From positions 372,001 to 436,000 of the forward strand of contig NZ_AUDO01000001.1 of the NCBI RefSeq assembly GCF_000425505.1: a DNA stretch of 64,000 bases, read 5' to 3'. Source of the stretch: Flavobacterium frigidarium DSM 17623 (GTDB lineage Bacteria; Bacteroidota; Bacteroidia; Flavobacteriales; Flavobacteriaceae). Position 1 is the stretch's first letter. Each line of letters begins with the position of its first letter. A program made the position numbers and the translations under genes. The notes below the pieces were generated by a model. It ran no database searches. It worked only from the letters and a program-made list of their open reading frames with translations, and was not told where the DNA came from. Positions 1 through 8,233 of this stretch are shown piece after piece.

Positions 1-255
1 AAATTTATTTCTGAGACCATTTCCAAAACCAACATCAAAAAAACTCAGCCATCCAACAACCGATGAAATAGTCACCCAGACCCCATACTGATAGGGAGAA
101 ATATAATCAATTGTTAGAGGAACAACTACTAGACTTAAAATAATACTAACTCCTTTTAGAAAAAAAGAGCCAATTATGTTGGCCTGAATATTTTTTGATC
201 TATCCTTGTTACTGAAATACTTATTGATGTAACCAAAACTAAATTTATTTAACAT
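1..255 (-). CDS. Polysaccharide flippase (Wzx-like), N-terminal part only
   Basis: Reading the minus strand from an ATG at 255 gives an open frame of 85 codons that leaves the window. The protein begins MLNKFSFGYINKYF, then a hydrophobic stretch (about residues 28-45) followed by PLTIDYISPYQYGVW and a FFDVGFGNGLRNK motif. This is the usual start of Wzx/RfbX-type oligosaccharide flippases, in which the first membrane helix is followed by an aromatic YGVW segment and a D-GFGNGLRN loop. Such proteins move lipid-linked repeat units across the inner membrane. The ATG overlaps the end of the preceding aminotransferase gene by 11 bases, so the two are probably translationally coupled. About four fifths of the expected protein lies outside the window, so the assignment rests on the N-terminus and the context. 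Confidence 0.8.
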   Translation of the reverse strand, partial: MLNKFSFGYINKYFSNKDRSKNIQANIIGSFFLKGVSIILSLVVVPLTIDYISPYQYGVWVTISSVVGWLSFFDVGFGNGLRNKF

Positions 256-1381
256 CAAATGCAGCGTTTACACATTTAGATATATTTATAGCATCTTTTT
301 CCTCTAATTCGTAAAAGAGAGGCAAACGCAACAAACAGTCTGTAAATTTATCAGAGTTTGACAATACTCTTCCATCATGCTTGTGATAATAATACGGACT
401 TGAATGAAGAGAAATATAATGAAAAACAGCATTGTAGCCGTTTTCTTTTAATTTTGCAATTAATATATTTCTATGTTCTATACTTGGCATTTCAATATAA
501 AACATATGTCCGTTATTAGATGCATAATTCGGTAATAGTGGAAGCTTTACTAATTCATTAGCTATAATATTTTGATAATAGCAATCATGCAAAAACTTTC
601 TCTTATCTTGTATTAGCGCTAGATTCTCAATTTGAGCCCACAGAAACGCGGCAATGATTTCCGAGGGTAGAAAAGACGAACCCGTATCTACCCAGCCGTA
701 CTTATTTACTTCTCCTCTGAAGAACTCAGCTCTATTCGTTCCCTTTTCCCAAACAATTTCAGCTCTACTGACAAATCTATCATCATTTATAGTTAGCATT
801 CCTCCTTCGCCTGAAATAATATTTTTTGTTTCATGGAAAGAAAAAGCCGCAAGATGCCCAATTGAACCCAAGGCTCTTTTTATTCCATCTTTGCCCGTAT
901 AATAACTATCTATTGCCTGTGCAGCATCTTCAATAACTAATAAATTATACTTATGTGCTAATTCCATTATTTTGTCCATATCACAAGCGACTCCAGCATA
1001 ATGAACTGGAACTATTGCCTTTGTCTTAGCCGTAATTAATGCTTCAATTTTATCCGCATCGATATTTGGATTATTCTCATAAGAATCAGCAAAAACAACT
1101 TTAGCTCCCTGACGCACAAAAGCTATTGCAGTAGAGACAAATGTAAAACTAGGAACTATAACTTCATCCCCGGGTTCGATATTAGCTAACATTGCAGCCA
1201 TTTCCAGCGCATCTGTACAAGATGTGGTAAGCAAACTCTTTTTAAACCCATAAGTTTCTTCAAAGAATTTCTGACATTTTTGAGTGTATTTTCCATTCCC
1301 AGAAATTTTACCCGAATTTACCGCATCATAGATATAATGGGTTTCTTTCCCTGTTAAGAAAGGTTTATTAAATGGTATCAT
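245..1381 (-). CDS. wecE: dTDP-4-amino-4,6-dideoxygalactose transaminase (WecE/RffA family)
   Basis: This 378-residue PLP enzyme of the DegT/DnrJ/EryC1/StrS family matches WecE/RffA along its whole length and is close to the E. coli length of 376. Recognisable blocks are IPFNKP at the start, LLTTSCTDALEMAA (51-64), VPVHYAGVACDMD (124-136), the cofactor-binding EDAAQ (151-155) and SFHETKN, whose K186 is the expected Schiff-base lysine. WecE transfers the amino group of glutamate to dTDP-4-keto-6-deoxyglucose, giving dTDP-Fuc4N (thomosamine) in the cytoplasm. The acyltransferase that could acylate this amine is five bases upstream and the flippase overlaps the 3' end. The rmlA/rmlB genes for the substrate are not in the window. 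A related 4-keto sugar cannot be excluded as substrate. Confidence 0.92.
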   Translation of the reverse strand: MIPFNKPFLTGKETHYIYDAVNSGKISGNGKYTQKCQKFFEETYGFKKSLLTTSCTDALEMAAMLANIEPGDEVIVPSFTFVSTAIAFVRQGAKVVFADSYENNPNIDADKIEALITAKTKAIVPVHYAGVACDMDKIMELAHKYNLLVIEDAAQAIDSYYTGKDGIKRALGSIGHLAAFSFHETKNIISGEGGMLTINDDRFVSRAEIVWEKGTNRAEFFRGEVNKYGWVDTGSSFLPSEIIAAFLWAQIENLALIQDKRKFLHDCYYQNIIANELVKLPLLPNYASNNGHMFYIEMPSIEHRNILIAKLKENGYNAVFHYISLHSSPYYYHKHDGRVLSNSDKFTDCLLRLPLFYELEEKDAINISKCVNAAFDVK

Positions 1382-1386
1382 ATATT

Positions 1387-2022
1387 TTATCTTATAAATC
1401 TACAGGGATTACCTACATACAATCCTGCACTTGTTATATTTTTAATCACTACAGCACCACCTCCTATTTGGGTTTTAGAAGTAATGGTAACGTTGTCTAT
1501 AATTGTCGCATTAATTCCTATAATACAGGAATTCTCAACTTTGACAAATCCGGCCAATGCAACTCTAGGTGACAAAAAACAATGTTCCCCTATCGTTGTA
1601 TCATGTGCTATCGTGCATCCTATATTAAGAATCGAGTTTTTTTCAATAACAACATTAGCGTCAACAATACATCGAGGATAAATAACACACCCAGCACCAA
1701 CAATTGCCGACTCGTCAACCCAAGAGGATGAATGAATTATTTTTCCAAAAGGGATTACATCAATGAATCTATCAAATAATTCCTTTTTTTTAGTTAAATG
1801 ATTATAACCTAAGGCTATGATCATTTCATCGAAAGATTTATTTGCAAATTCTTGCTCAATACGAATGCTATTACCCAAAATTTCAAAACCATCTCTTAGC
1901 TTATCTGATGTAAAATCATCAAAATAAACTATATTATCATAATGATGGTCTGCAACAGCATAATGTGCAATTTGCTGGCCAAGATGTCCAGAACCAAGTA
2001 TAGCTAAAGTTTTACCCTTCAT
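1387..2022 (-). CDS. NeuD/PglD-like sugar O/N-acyltransferase
   Basis: The 211 residues show the two-part build of the NeuD/PglD family. An N-terminal Rossmann-like nucleotide-sugar domain starts with LAILGSGHLGQQIA (6-19), and from about residue 95 there is a left-handed beta-helix of hexapeptide repeats (SAIVGAGCVI, IGCTIAHDTTIG, IGINATI, IGGGAVV). H140 in the IAHDTTIG segment is at the position of the catalytic base of PglD. PglD acetylates the C4 amine of a UDP-4-amino sugar using acetyl-CoA. The gene lies directly upstream of the wecE-type aminotransferase (5-base gap), so N-acylation of dTDP-Fuc4N is the simplest inference. The acyl donor is not certain. The 190 bases upstream hold no gene I can recognise. 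Confidence 0.88.
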   Translation of the reverse strand: MKGKTLAILGSGHLGQQIAHYAVADHHYDNIVYFDDFTSDKLRDGFEILGNSIRIEQEFANKSFDEMIIALGYNHLTKKKELFDRFIDVIPFGKIIHSSSWVDESAIVGAGCVIYPRCIVDANVVIEKNSILNIGCTIAHDTTIGEHCFLSPRVALAGFVKVENSCIIGINATIIDNVTITSKTQIGGGAVVIKNITSAGLYVGNPCRFIR

Positions 2023-2211
2023 GAAAATTACGTGATTTTTTTTAATCTTGAATTAATTTTGTTTCCATTACTTTTCACTTAAATAATCTTATAGTATTAA
2101 TTGTAGCACAAAAAAAATTATTGAGAACATTTAATAGTATAATAAGTTTTTATCAAATGAAAATCTTGTTTTTGTTAAAATCCACTTAACAAAAGAAAAG
2201 TCTCCATTAAA

Positions 2212-3324
2212 TTAACAGATTAAAACTTTTTCGTCTGCTTGATAAATTAAATACCCAGAACGATCATTACTATTGGTTAACGATTTCAATTCACTATTTT
2301 GAATTTCTTTTTGAACTTCAAAATCATTATAACGCTCAAAATAAGACAATAAAGTTTTGCTTTCTTTAGATAAAAAATAAACTCCAGAATATTTTTCATT
2401 TAAAATAATTGGCCTCTCATATTTATTCATTGCAATATTTATTACACCACTTACAAAATCATAACCCGTTGATAGTTCTACTAAATTTGAACCTATAAAG
2501 TCCCCACCCATTCTTGCTCCAACTTCTATAACGAATACCTTTCCGTCCGCAGTAACTTTAAATTCCGAATGACTAGCACCATATTTAACATTCAAAGCAT
2601 CTAAACATCGTAGTGTTTCCGCTTTAACTGTTTCAAGAATTGCACTTGGCAAACTAGACGGTTGATGATGTTCCAGCTCAACAAAGTGCGGAGCACCAGT
2701 GGTTACTTTATCTGTCACTGCAAGAATAGTATGACAACCTTGCCAAGAAATGCTCTCGACACTTACTTCAACTCCGTCTATATATTCCTCTATTAAAACC
2801 GTGTTGGATAACGACTCATTTCTAGCATATTCAATCGCTTTTACCAGCTCTTCCTTGGAATCAACTTTGGAAACTCCTCTACTACCCGATCGATCTGCTG
2901 GTTTAACAATTAAAGGAAAAGAAAAATCTTCAATATTAATTTCGTTCCATAAAACTTCAATAAACTTAGGGCTTGAACATTTAGCTTCAGAAAACGCCTT
3001 TCTCATCTCTAATTTATTGGTAGAAATTATAGCTGCAGCATAACTATTTGAAATTAACTGTAGTTTTTCGGCGACATAGCATATTGAGGGAACGGCGAGA
3101 TCAGTAGCTATAGTAGTGATTCCGTCTATACCTATTTCTTCACACTTTTCTAAAATCAAATCTTTTTCCAATATTGAAATTGGGTAAAAAAAATCGGCTA
3201 AATCTTTTCCTACTGCTCCATCTTCCCAAGCAAAGCAATGTGTTTCTAAACCCATTTCTTTTGCTTTTAATATTAGTGGAACCTGTAAATAACTTGCTCC
3301 GATAATTGCAATTTTTTTTTTCAT
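2212..3324 (-). CDS. ATP-grasp domain ligase of unknown substrate
   Basis: This 370-residue protein has the three-part layout of ATP-grasp carboxylate-amine ligases. It starts with a Rossmann-like segment (KKKIAIIGASYLQVPLI), followed by the ATP-binding fold with FPLIVKPADRSGSRGV (about 136-151), a VLIEEYIDGVEVSVE segment (about 176-190), and the metal-binding FVIEVGARMGGDFIG (about 266-280). It resembles the carbamoyl-phosphate-synthase-like ATP-grasp group seen in polysaccharide and amino-acid ligase contexts. Such enzymes activate a carboxylate with ATP and join it to an amine or thiol. Lying between the Wzz-like gene and the acyltransferase/aminotransferase pair, it could attach an amino acid or other acid to a sugar amine. 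That role is inference; the substrate cannot be read from the sequence. Confidence 0.85.
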   Translation of the reverse strand: MKKKIAIIGASYLQVPLILKAKEMGLETHCFAWEDGAVGKDLADFFYPISILEKDLILEKCEEIGIDGITTIATDLAVPSICYVAEKLQLISNSYAAAIISTNKLEMRKAFSEAKCSSPKFIEVLWNEINIEDFSFPLIVKPADRSGSRGVSKVDSKEELVKAIEYARNESLSNTVLIEEYIDGVEVSVESISWQGCHTILAVTDKVTTGAPHFVELEHHQPSSLPSAILETVKAETLRCLDALNVKYGASHSEFKVTADGKVFVIEVGARMGGDFIGSNLVELSTGYDFVSGVINIAMNKYERPIILNEKYSGVYFLSKESKTLLSYFERYNDFEVQKEIQNSELKSLTNSNDRSGYLIYQADEKVLIC

Positions 3325-3394
3325 TTTAATATCGAAATTTTATTAATATAAATACGACTCCAGTCGTCTTAAGCACAGCATTTTTATTTACTAA

Positions 3395-4468
3395 TTACGT
3401 TAGTATTTTTTTTAATACTCTCCTTATCAGCAAATATAAAATAGTTGAAAAACCAAAGATGAATCCGCCAATAAGAATTCCTTTAGCCTTACCAAAACGC
3501 TTTTTATCTAAAGGTAATATAGGTTTATCTATAATCTGAATTAATGGAGTTTCTTTCCTAAAGGTTACCTTAGCTACTTCTAATTGCTTCGCAAGCTCAG
3601 TTAAGATTGCGGTATTAGCTTGTATATCTACTTGTCTTCTTGCCGAAGGCGTACGGCGCACGTTTAGGGCGGGATTTAAATTAAAGGTATTATCATTAGC
3701 TACGGCCATACCAGTAATGGCCCCGTTTAATTCACGTCTTACCGAATCGGCCTGCCGCTCTAAAATCAACATGTTTTCACTGGATTTCTTGCTTTTAGTA
3801 GATATATAAAAATCCGAAACATTTTTAGCTAAAGCTTCACAAAAATATTTAGCAAACAATTCATTACCCGAGATCACGTCAATACTAATAATGGCCACTT
3901 TCTTATCTTTCTGACCAACAGTTAATCCATTGTTGGACAAATTATGATAAATCGTACCCAAGATACTATCTTGAACTCTTGTGTACTTTTTTCGATTTGA
4001 TTTGGGCAAAAACTGAATGTTTTTATATTTAAGGCTCTCATTCCATTGCGCTCTCCATCCGTTATTCTCGATATACATTTCCGCGAGAGAAATAGCCTTA
4101 CCTTCAACAATCACACCGCTCAATAATGTTTGCTCCACCATAGATCGGGATTTGAACAACTCCATTAGATTGGAACCAACAAATATTCCACCACCCCCAC
4201 TACCACCCATATCAAAACCAAATGAACTAGCCAAACTACCAAGGCCCGCACCTCCCGTTTGTTCTTCTTCGACAACAAAAGACAAGCTAGCGGTATAAGT
4301 AGGCTTCTTACTGAAAGAATATCCTAAACCCACGAGAGCTCCTACAACTCCAACCAAGAAAATCATTTTCCATTTAGAGAGTAAATAGTCCCACCATTCT
4401 TTTACTTTCAGGATTAACTCTTTTAGTGAAATTTCATCGTTTGCTATATTTCTATTATCTGTATTCAT
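3395..4468 (-). CDS. Wzz-type polysaccharide chain-length protein
   Basis: The 357-residue protein has the form of polysaccharide co-polymerases: a short cytoplasmic N-terminus, a first membrane helix at about residues 33-51 (within WKMIFLVGVVGALVGLGYSF), a long periplasmic part, and a second membrane helix near the C-terminus (within ILIGGFIFGFSTILYLLI). A proline-rich IDKPILPLDKKRFGK motif sits just before it, as is usual. A glycine-rich loop lies at about 72-95. The protein ends shortly after the second helix, so there is no fused tyrosine kinase domain. Wzz proteins set chain length with the Wzy polymerase and contact the outer-membrane exporter. It lies 9 bases downstream of the exporter gene, clearly in one operon. 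Confidence 0.88.
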   Translation of the reverse strand: MNTDNRNIANDEISLKELILKVKEWWDYLLSKWKMIFLVGVVGALVGLGYSFSKKPTYTASLSFVVEEEQTGGAGLGSLASSFGFDMGGSGGGGIFVGSNLMELFKSRSMVEQTLLSGVIVEGKAISLAEMYIENNGWRAQWNESLKYKNIQFLPKSNRKKYTRVQDSILGTIYHNLSNNGLTVGQKDKKVAIISIDVISGNELFAKYFCEALAKNVSDFYISTKSKKSSENMLILERQADSVRRELNGAITGMAVANDNTFNLNPALNVRRTPSARRQVDIQANTAILTELAKQLEVAKVTFRKETPLIQIIDKPILPLDKKRFGKAKGILIGGFIFGFSTILYLLIRRVLKKILT

Positions 4469-4477
4469 TTCTAGATA

Positions 4478-6901
4478 CTATTTAAATGCAGTGATTATCA
4501 ATAATGCCAAACTAGCAATGACACTTCCTATACTAACTGCTTCACCAGTGCTAAGCTTTTTAACTTCTGGCTTTTCAGGCACAATAATTTGTGAGCCCGG
4601 AGTTACTGTGGGATACGATCTAATGAATAAAAAAGAATGTGCGACTGCAGCCTTACCATTGGGATAAATTATATACGCTTTCTTTTTCCAAGCTTTGCTA
4701 TCTAGTCCTCCAACTGCATCTAAATAATAATTAAAACCTCTTCCTTTACTATATGGAATTTCAGATGTTAATAGTACATTCCCTGTGACTTTAACTCCTT
4801 CATTAAATGTAGCCACTTCAATTTCATCACCTGGAAACAAAGTTACATTTGTGCTACTGAGAGGATCAGTCACAACTGATTTCCAATCTATCGGTATGAT
4901 AGCATATTTCACATCCTCTTTTAACTTTTTCTCTAATTTATTTTGAATACTATCTTTAGATCCTAAATTCAAATTGATACTTTCCACTTCTTCAATTTGC
5001 TTGGCTTGAATAGGTCTTTTGATTTTAACTCCATTAATATTAGCTAAAGGTGTCAAGCCACCGGCTCTAGCTATAATGTCAGCTACTTTTGCATTTTTAC
5101 TTGCAAGAACATATTTACCTGCATAATGTACAGCACCTGTTATAGAAACCATTTCAGGTTTTTCGTAAACGGCCATCTTACGAATGTTAATTACATCAAA
5201 CGGGCTTAACACAAAGTTTTTAGCCTGCTCGTTATTATTGGGAGTTATTTCGATATTGAATATTTCCGCTTTGTTGGGATTACTATTATCAATATCTTCT
5301 GAAACAATCATTCTTGCTATTTCTACTCTTTTAGAAGCAGATCCACTTAGTCCGCCAGCTTGAATTAAAAGGTCATTTAAAGTTAGTCCCTGATAAAAAT
5401 TATATACTCCAGGTTTTTTAATTTCACCATCGATTGTGATCTTAAAATCTTCTACAAATTCAAGAATAGAGTACACCGTTACAATATCTTCTTTGTTTAA
5501 AACTATATCTGCATCGATATCTCCTGATAATGCGCTTTCTAAATCGACATTAATAACCTCAGCAGTTAGATTTGCTGTTAAGCGCAATATTCGAGCTCTT
5601 TTGTTATATGCATCTTCTTTTAAACCATCTGCTTTCGCGACCAAATCAGAAATACGCATTCCTTCAGTGAAAGAATAGGTATCTGGTCTAAAAACCGCTC
5701 CTTCAATAGTTATTCTGTTTTCGAATCGATTTAAAATTTTATTTACTTTATAAAGATCGCCTGACTGCGGAATATAGTTTGCAAATTCAGATTTAGTGAT
5801 ATCTTGCACTTTAAATTCCTTACTCGTTTTTTGTATCACATTTACCGACGCCGTGTAAGCAAACTCACTAAAGCCAGAGGTAAAACTCAAAAGTGTAGTA
5901 AATGTCTCCCCTTTTTTCAATTCAAAGATCCCTGGACGTTTTACTTCTCCCTCGATAGTAACTCTTTTGGTATACGCTGGAATACGGATAACATCATTAT
6001 CTTTTAAATTAACATTGGCAGACTGATCACCTTTTACTAAAAAATCATAAATATCAATATATTTGATGACTTGATTATTTCTAATTAACTCAATATTTCT
6101 ATAGGTTCCATTTTTTGAAGGCCCTCCCGCTAAATGCAAGGCATTGTAAACGGAGGACAAAGAGGATACAGAGTAATTTCCTGGTTGCTTACCCCCAATA
6201 ATGGTTACTTTGATGGTACGTATTTTACCTAAGCTTACACTAACCTGAGATTGTCCTGAAGCAACGGTACTGTAGACATTAGCAATAGCATTTTTAATTT
6301 TTTGAGTAGCCGCCTCAATTGTCATTCCTGAAACATATAATTGTCCTACAGCGTCAATAGCTATTTTACCTTCGGCGCTAACATTTATTGTAGCATTATA
6401 CAGTTGTACTCCATAAACGCTAACTTGCAACTCATCACCCGGCCCTAAGACATAATTTACCGGAGTTGCTAGCTGTAAATCAGGAGCGAAATTTAAAGTT
6501 GGATTATCGAAAAGTTCAGATCCAAAAACCAAAGCATTTTCTTCATCCTTAACTTTAACATTAGAAAAAGCGGTCTGTGTTCTAGCACTATTATTTTCTG
6601 AGGGCGTTTCTTGTAATTTTGGAACAGTTGTGGAAGCATTATTAGAAGTACTCGCTAATCTGTTCTTTAATTTCACAAATTCTGAAGCATTCAATCCCTT
6701 CGCCATCAAAGCTGTCTGCGCTTGATCAATCGTCATATTGTTATTAGCAAGTTGCGCTTGAACTTTGGCGATGTCTGCATTAGACAAATCATCCACATTT
6801 ACGGTTCGCAAATCAGTTGACTGCAATACACTTTGAGCACGTACATGTTGAGACATCAATACAGATGCAAAAACCAACAGTGCAAAAATTATTTTCTTCA
6901 T
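4478..6901 (-). CDS. Outer-membrane polysaccharide exporter with six SLBB-like repeats (Wza-like)
   Basis: This 807-residue protein has a signal peptide (MKKIIFALLVFASVL...VRAQ, about 22 residues) and no lipobox cysteine. A Poly_export domain begins at about 150 with NYVLGPGDELQVSVYGV. I count six SLBB-like units, starting VTIIGGKQPG, VTIEGEVKRPG, ITIEGAVFRPD, ITIDGEIKKPG, VSITGAVHYAG and VKVTGNVL, each followed by a leucine-rich helix and a GGL-type turn. E. coli Wza has about 380 residues and fewer repeats, so this is the long Bacteroidota form. A hydrophobic segment lies at the very C-terminus (IGSVIASLALLIIT). It would form the periplasmic and outer-membrane channel for the polymer. It is the first gene of its transcription unit, with about 130 bases of leader. 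Confidence 0.92.
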   Translation of the reverse strand: MKKIIFALLVFASVLMSQHVRAQSVLQSTDLRTVNVDDLSNADIAKVQAQLANNNMTIDQAQTALMAKGLNASEFVKLKNRLASTSNNASTTVPKLQETPSENNSARTQTAFSNVKVKDEENALVFGSELFDNPTLNFAPDLQLATPVNYVLGPGDELQVSVYGVQLYNATINVSAEGKIAIDAVGQLYVSGMTIEAATQKIKNAIANVYSTVASGQSQVSVSLGKIRTIKVTIIGGKQPGNYSVSSLSSVYNALHLAGGPSKNGTYRNIELIRNNQVIKYIDIYDFLVKGDQSANVNLKDNDVIRIPAYTKRVTIEGEVKRPGIFELKKGETFTTLLSFTSGFSEFAYTASVNVIQKTSKEFKVQDITKSEFANYIPQSGDLYKVNKILNRFENRITIEGAVFRPDTYSFTEGMRISDLVAKADGLKEDAYNKRARILRLTANLTAEVINVDLESALSGDIDADIVLNKEDIVTVYSILEFVEDFKITIDGEIKKPGVYNFYQGLTLNDLLIQAGGLSGSASKRVEIARMIVSEDIDNSNPNKAEIFNIEITPNNNEQAKNFVLSPFDVINIRKMAVYEKPEMVSITGAVHYAGKYVLASKNAKVADIIARAGGLTPLANINGVKIKRPIQAKQIEEVESINLNLGSKDSIQNKLEKKLKEDVKYAIIPIDWKSVVTDPLSSTNVTLFPGDEIEVATFNEGVKVTGNVLLTSEIPYSKGRGFNYYLDAVGGLDSKAWKKKAYIIYPNGKAAVAHSFLFIRSYPTVTPGSQIIVPEKPEVKKLSTGEAVSIGSVIASLALLIITAFK

Positions 6902-6930
6902 ATAAATTTATTTCCAAATTTCAATTATTG

Positions 6931-6971
6931 GTACGGCTTCGCCGTTGTTAGTCCCATTTAATAAGACTAAC
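6931..6971 (-). promoter_or_regulatory. Two adjacent hairpins in the exporter leader
   Basis: In the minus-strand leader the sequence GTTAGTC (bases 6971-6965) pairs with GACTAAC (6953-6947) around an 11-base loop. One base further on, ACGGC (6945-6941) pairs with GCCGT (6937-6933) around a GAA loop. The hairpins are perfect and almost touch, so they could stack. No T-run follows the second one, so they do not look like an intrinsic terminator. A role in UpxY-type antitermination or in mRNA stability is conjecture. Confidence 0.4.
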
Positions 6972-7034
6972 AAAGTGTTTTTTTATACTATTCGAAAATT
7001 ATTTGATACAGATCATCTAACTCTCAATTTTCGG

Positions 7035-7065
7035 CAAATATAGTTAAAACGAAACCTTTAATAAA
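7035..7065 (-). promoter_or_regulatory. Promoter of the exporter operon
   Basis: On the minus strand TATATTTG (7042-7035) fits the Bacteroidota -7 box TAnnTTTG exactly. TTTA (7065-7062), one base from TTTG, stands 19 bases upstream at the -33 position. A start near 7,028 would give a leader of about 130 bases before the exporter ATG at 6901. Confidence 0.6.
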
Positions 7066-7106
7066 GCTTTAACAACTACAATAATACTAAAATAATAAAA
7101 GGATAA

Positions 7107-7147
7107 GATATAGTACTACGAATTAAGCACATACGAGTAGTAATATC
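7107..7147 (-). terminator. Inverted repeat after manC, possible weak terminator
   Basis: GATAT plus TACTAC at 7107-7119 pairs with GTAGTA plus ATATC at 7137-7147, with a two-base bulge (7112-7113) and a 17-base loop. It lies between the end of manC and the exporter promoter. On the minus strand it is followed by a T-rich but interrupted stretch, so termination here is possible but not convincing. Confidence 0.35.
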
Positions 7148-7201
7148 ACTTAATTTAGTTAGAACAGTTTAAAAGTTAATCCTTACAAATACCTTCTTTC
7201 C

Positions 7202-8206
7202 TTAACTCAACAAGGATGGATTTTCTCTCTCTAACATACCATATACATTTTTTACATCTTGTGAAAATTCTTTTTGCAAAATTAAATTAGCAGTATCAGT
7301 ATAAATAAATATAGTATCTTTCATTCCAATGAATGAGGTAAATTTATCAGTGCCAATAACCATGTTTCTGTTTTTGTCAACAGGATATCCTGTACTGACC
7401 AAATAATCATAGACTGATTCAAAAGATCCTAAATCAGACCAAAGAAATTTTGAGCTGACTACTTTAATCTTCTTACTTTTCTCCATTACAGCATAATCCA
7501 CACTGATAGATGGGATTTCCATAGAGGCATCAAGATCTATAACTCCATTACTATTTTTTTCCCATGCTGCCTTTGCTTTATTGAAAACCTCTGGTTGATA
7601 TTTTTGTAATTCCTCTAAGAACACATTTGCTTTAAAACAAAACATACCACTGTTCCATAGAAAATTTCCTTTAGCGATAAAATCAGCTGCAGTAACTTGA
7701 TTCGGTTTTTCTCTAAAAGAAATTACATCGTCTCCTTTTTTTTCGATATATCCGTATCCTATTTCAGGTTTAGTTGGTATTATTCCAAAAGTAACAATGT
7801 AGCCATCAATTGCTTTAGTGATCGCTTCATCTATAGCTTCCTCATACGATTGCATGTCTCCAATTATATGATCAGAAGGAGTAACAATTAACATATCATC
7901 GGGATCAGAAGCAAAAGCAGCAAAAGCAATAGCAGCAGCTGTGTTTCTAGGAGTAGATTCAATGATATCTACGTAGCTTGTATCACTTTTTTCTAGAATT
8001 GCTTTGCTTAAATGGCAATTATCAATATTTCCAACAACCATTATTTTGTCTGCAATATTACTATTGCGATCTACAGTCATTTCAAATAATGACTTTTTAT
8101 CAAATATCTCTAAATATTGTTTAGGTTGTGATTTTCTAGATAATGGCCAAAGGCGGCTTCCTACTCCTCCCGTAAGAATGACGTGTGAAATTAATTTTTT
8201 ATTCAT
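7202..8206 (-). CDS. manC: Mannose-1-phosphate guanylyltransferase
   Basis: This nucleotidyltransferase of 334 residues has the GMP signature at 13-30 (GGVGSRLWPLSRKSQPKQ), the STPRNTA motif at 84-90, TPSDH at 109-113, and FREKP at 164-168 with the downstream FLWNSGMF. It makes GDP-mannose from mannose-1-phosphate and GTP in the cytoplasm. It stops soon after the catalytic and short beta-helix part and lacks the C-terminal isomerase domain of the bifunctional ManC/AlgA forms, so a separate isomerase must act elsewhere. It is 27 bases downstream of the TviB-type dehydrogenase and is the last gene of the upstream polysaccharide unit. GDP-mannose can be used directly or be converted to GDP-fucose or GDP-rhamnose by enzymes not seen here. 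Confidence 0.93.
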   Translation of the reverse strand: MNKKLISHVILTGGVGSRLWPLSRKSQPKQYLEIFDKKSLFEMTVDRNSNIADKIMVVGNIDNCHLSKAILEKSDTSYVDIIESTPRNTAAAIAFAAFASDPDDMLIVTPSDHIIGDMQSYEEAIDEAITKAIDGYIVTFGIIPTKPEIGYGYIEKKGDDVISFREKPNQVTAADFIAKGNFLWNSGMFCFKANVFLEELQKYQPEVFNKAKAAWEKNSNGVIDLDASMEIPSISVDYAVMEKSKKIKVVSSKFLWSDLGSFESVYDYLVSTGYPVDKNRNMVIGTDKFTSFIGMKDTIFIYTDTANLILQKEFSQDVKNVYGMLERENPSLLS

Positions 8207-8233
8207 TATTTTTTTAAATTGTATTTTTTATTA

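Noticed and set aside
4017..4298. Plus-strand open frame of 93 codons inside the Wzz-like gene
   Set aside because: Shadow of a well-supported minus-strand gene; no recognisable domain or start context.
7107..7147. Inverted repeat after manC considered as an operator
   Set aside because: Bulged stem with a long loop lying between a stop and a promoter fits a poor terminator better; kept only as a low-confidence terminator.
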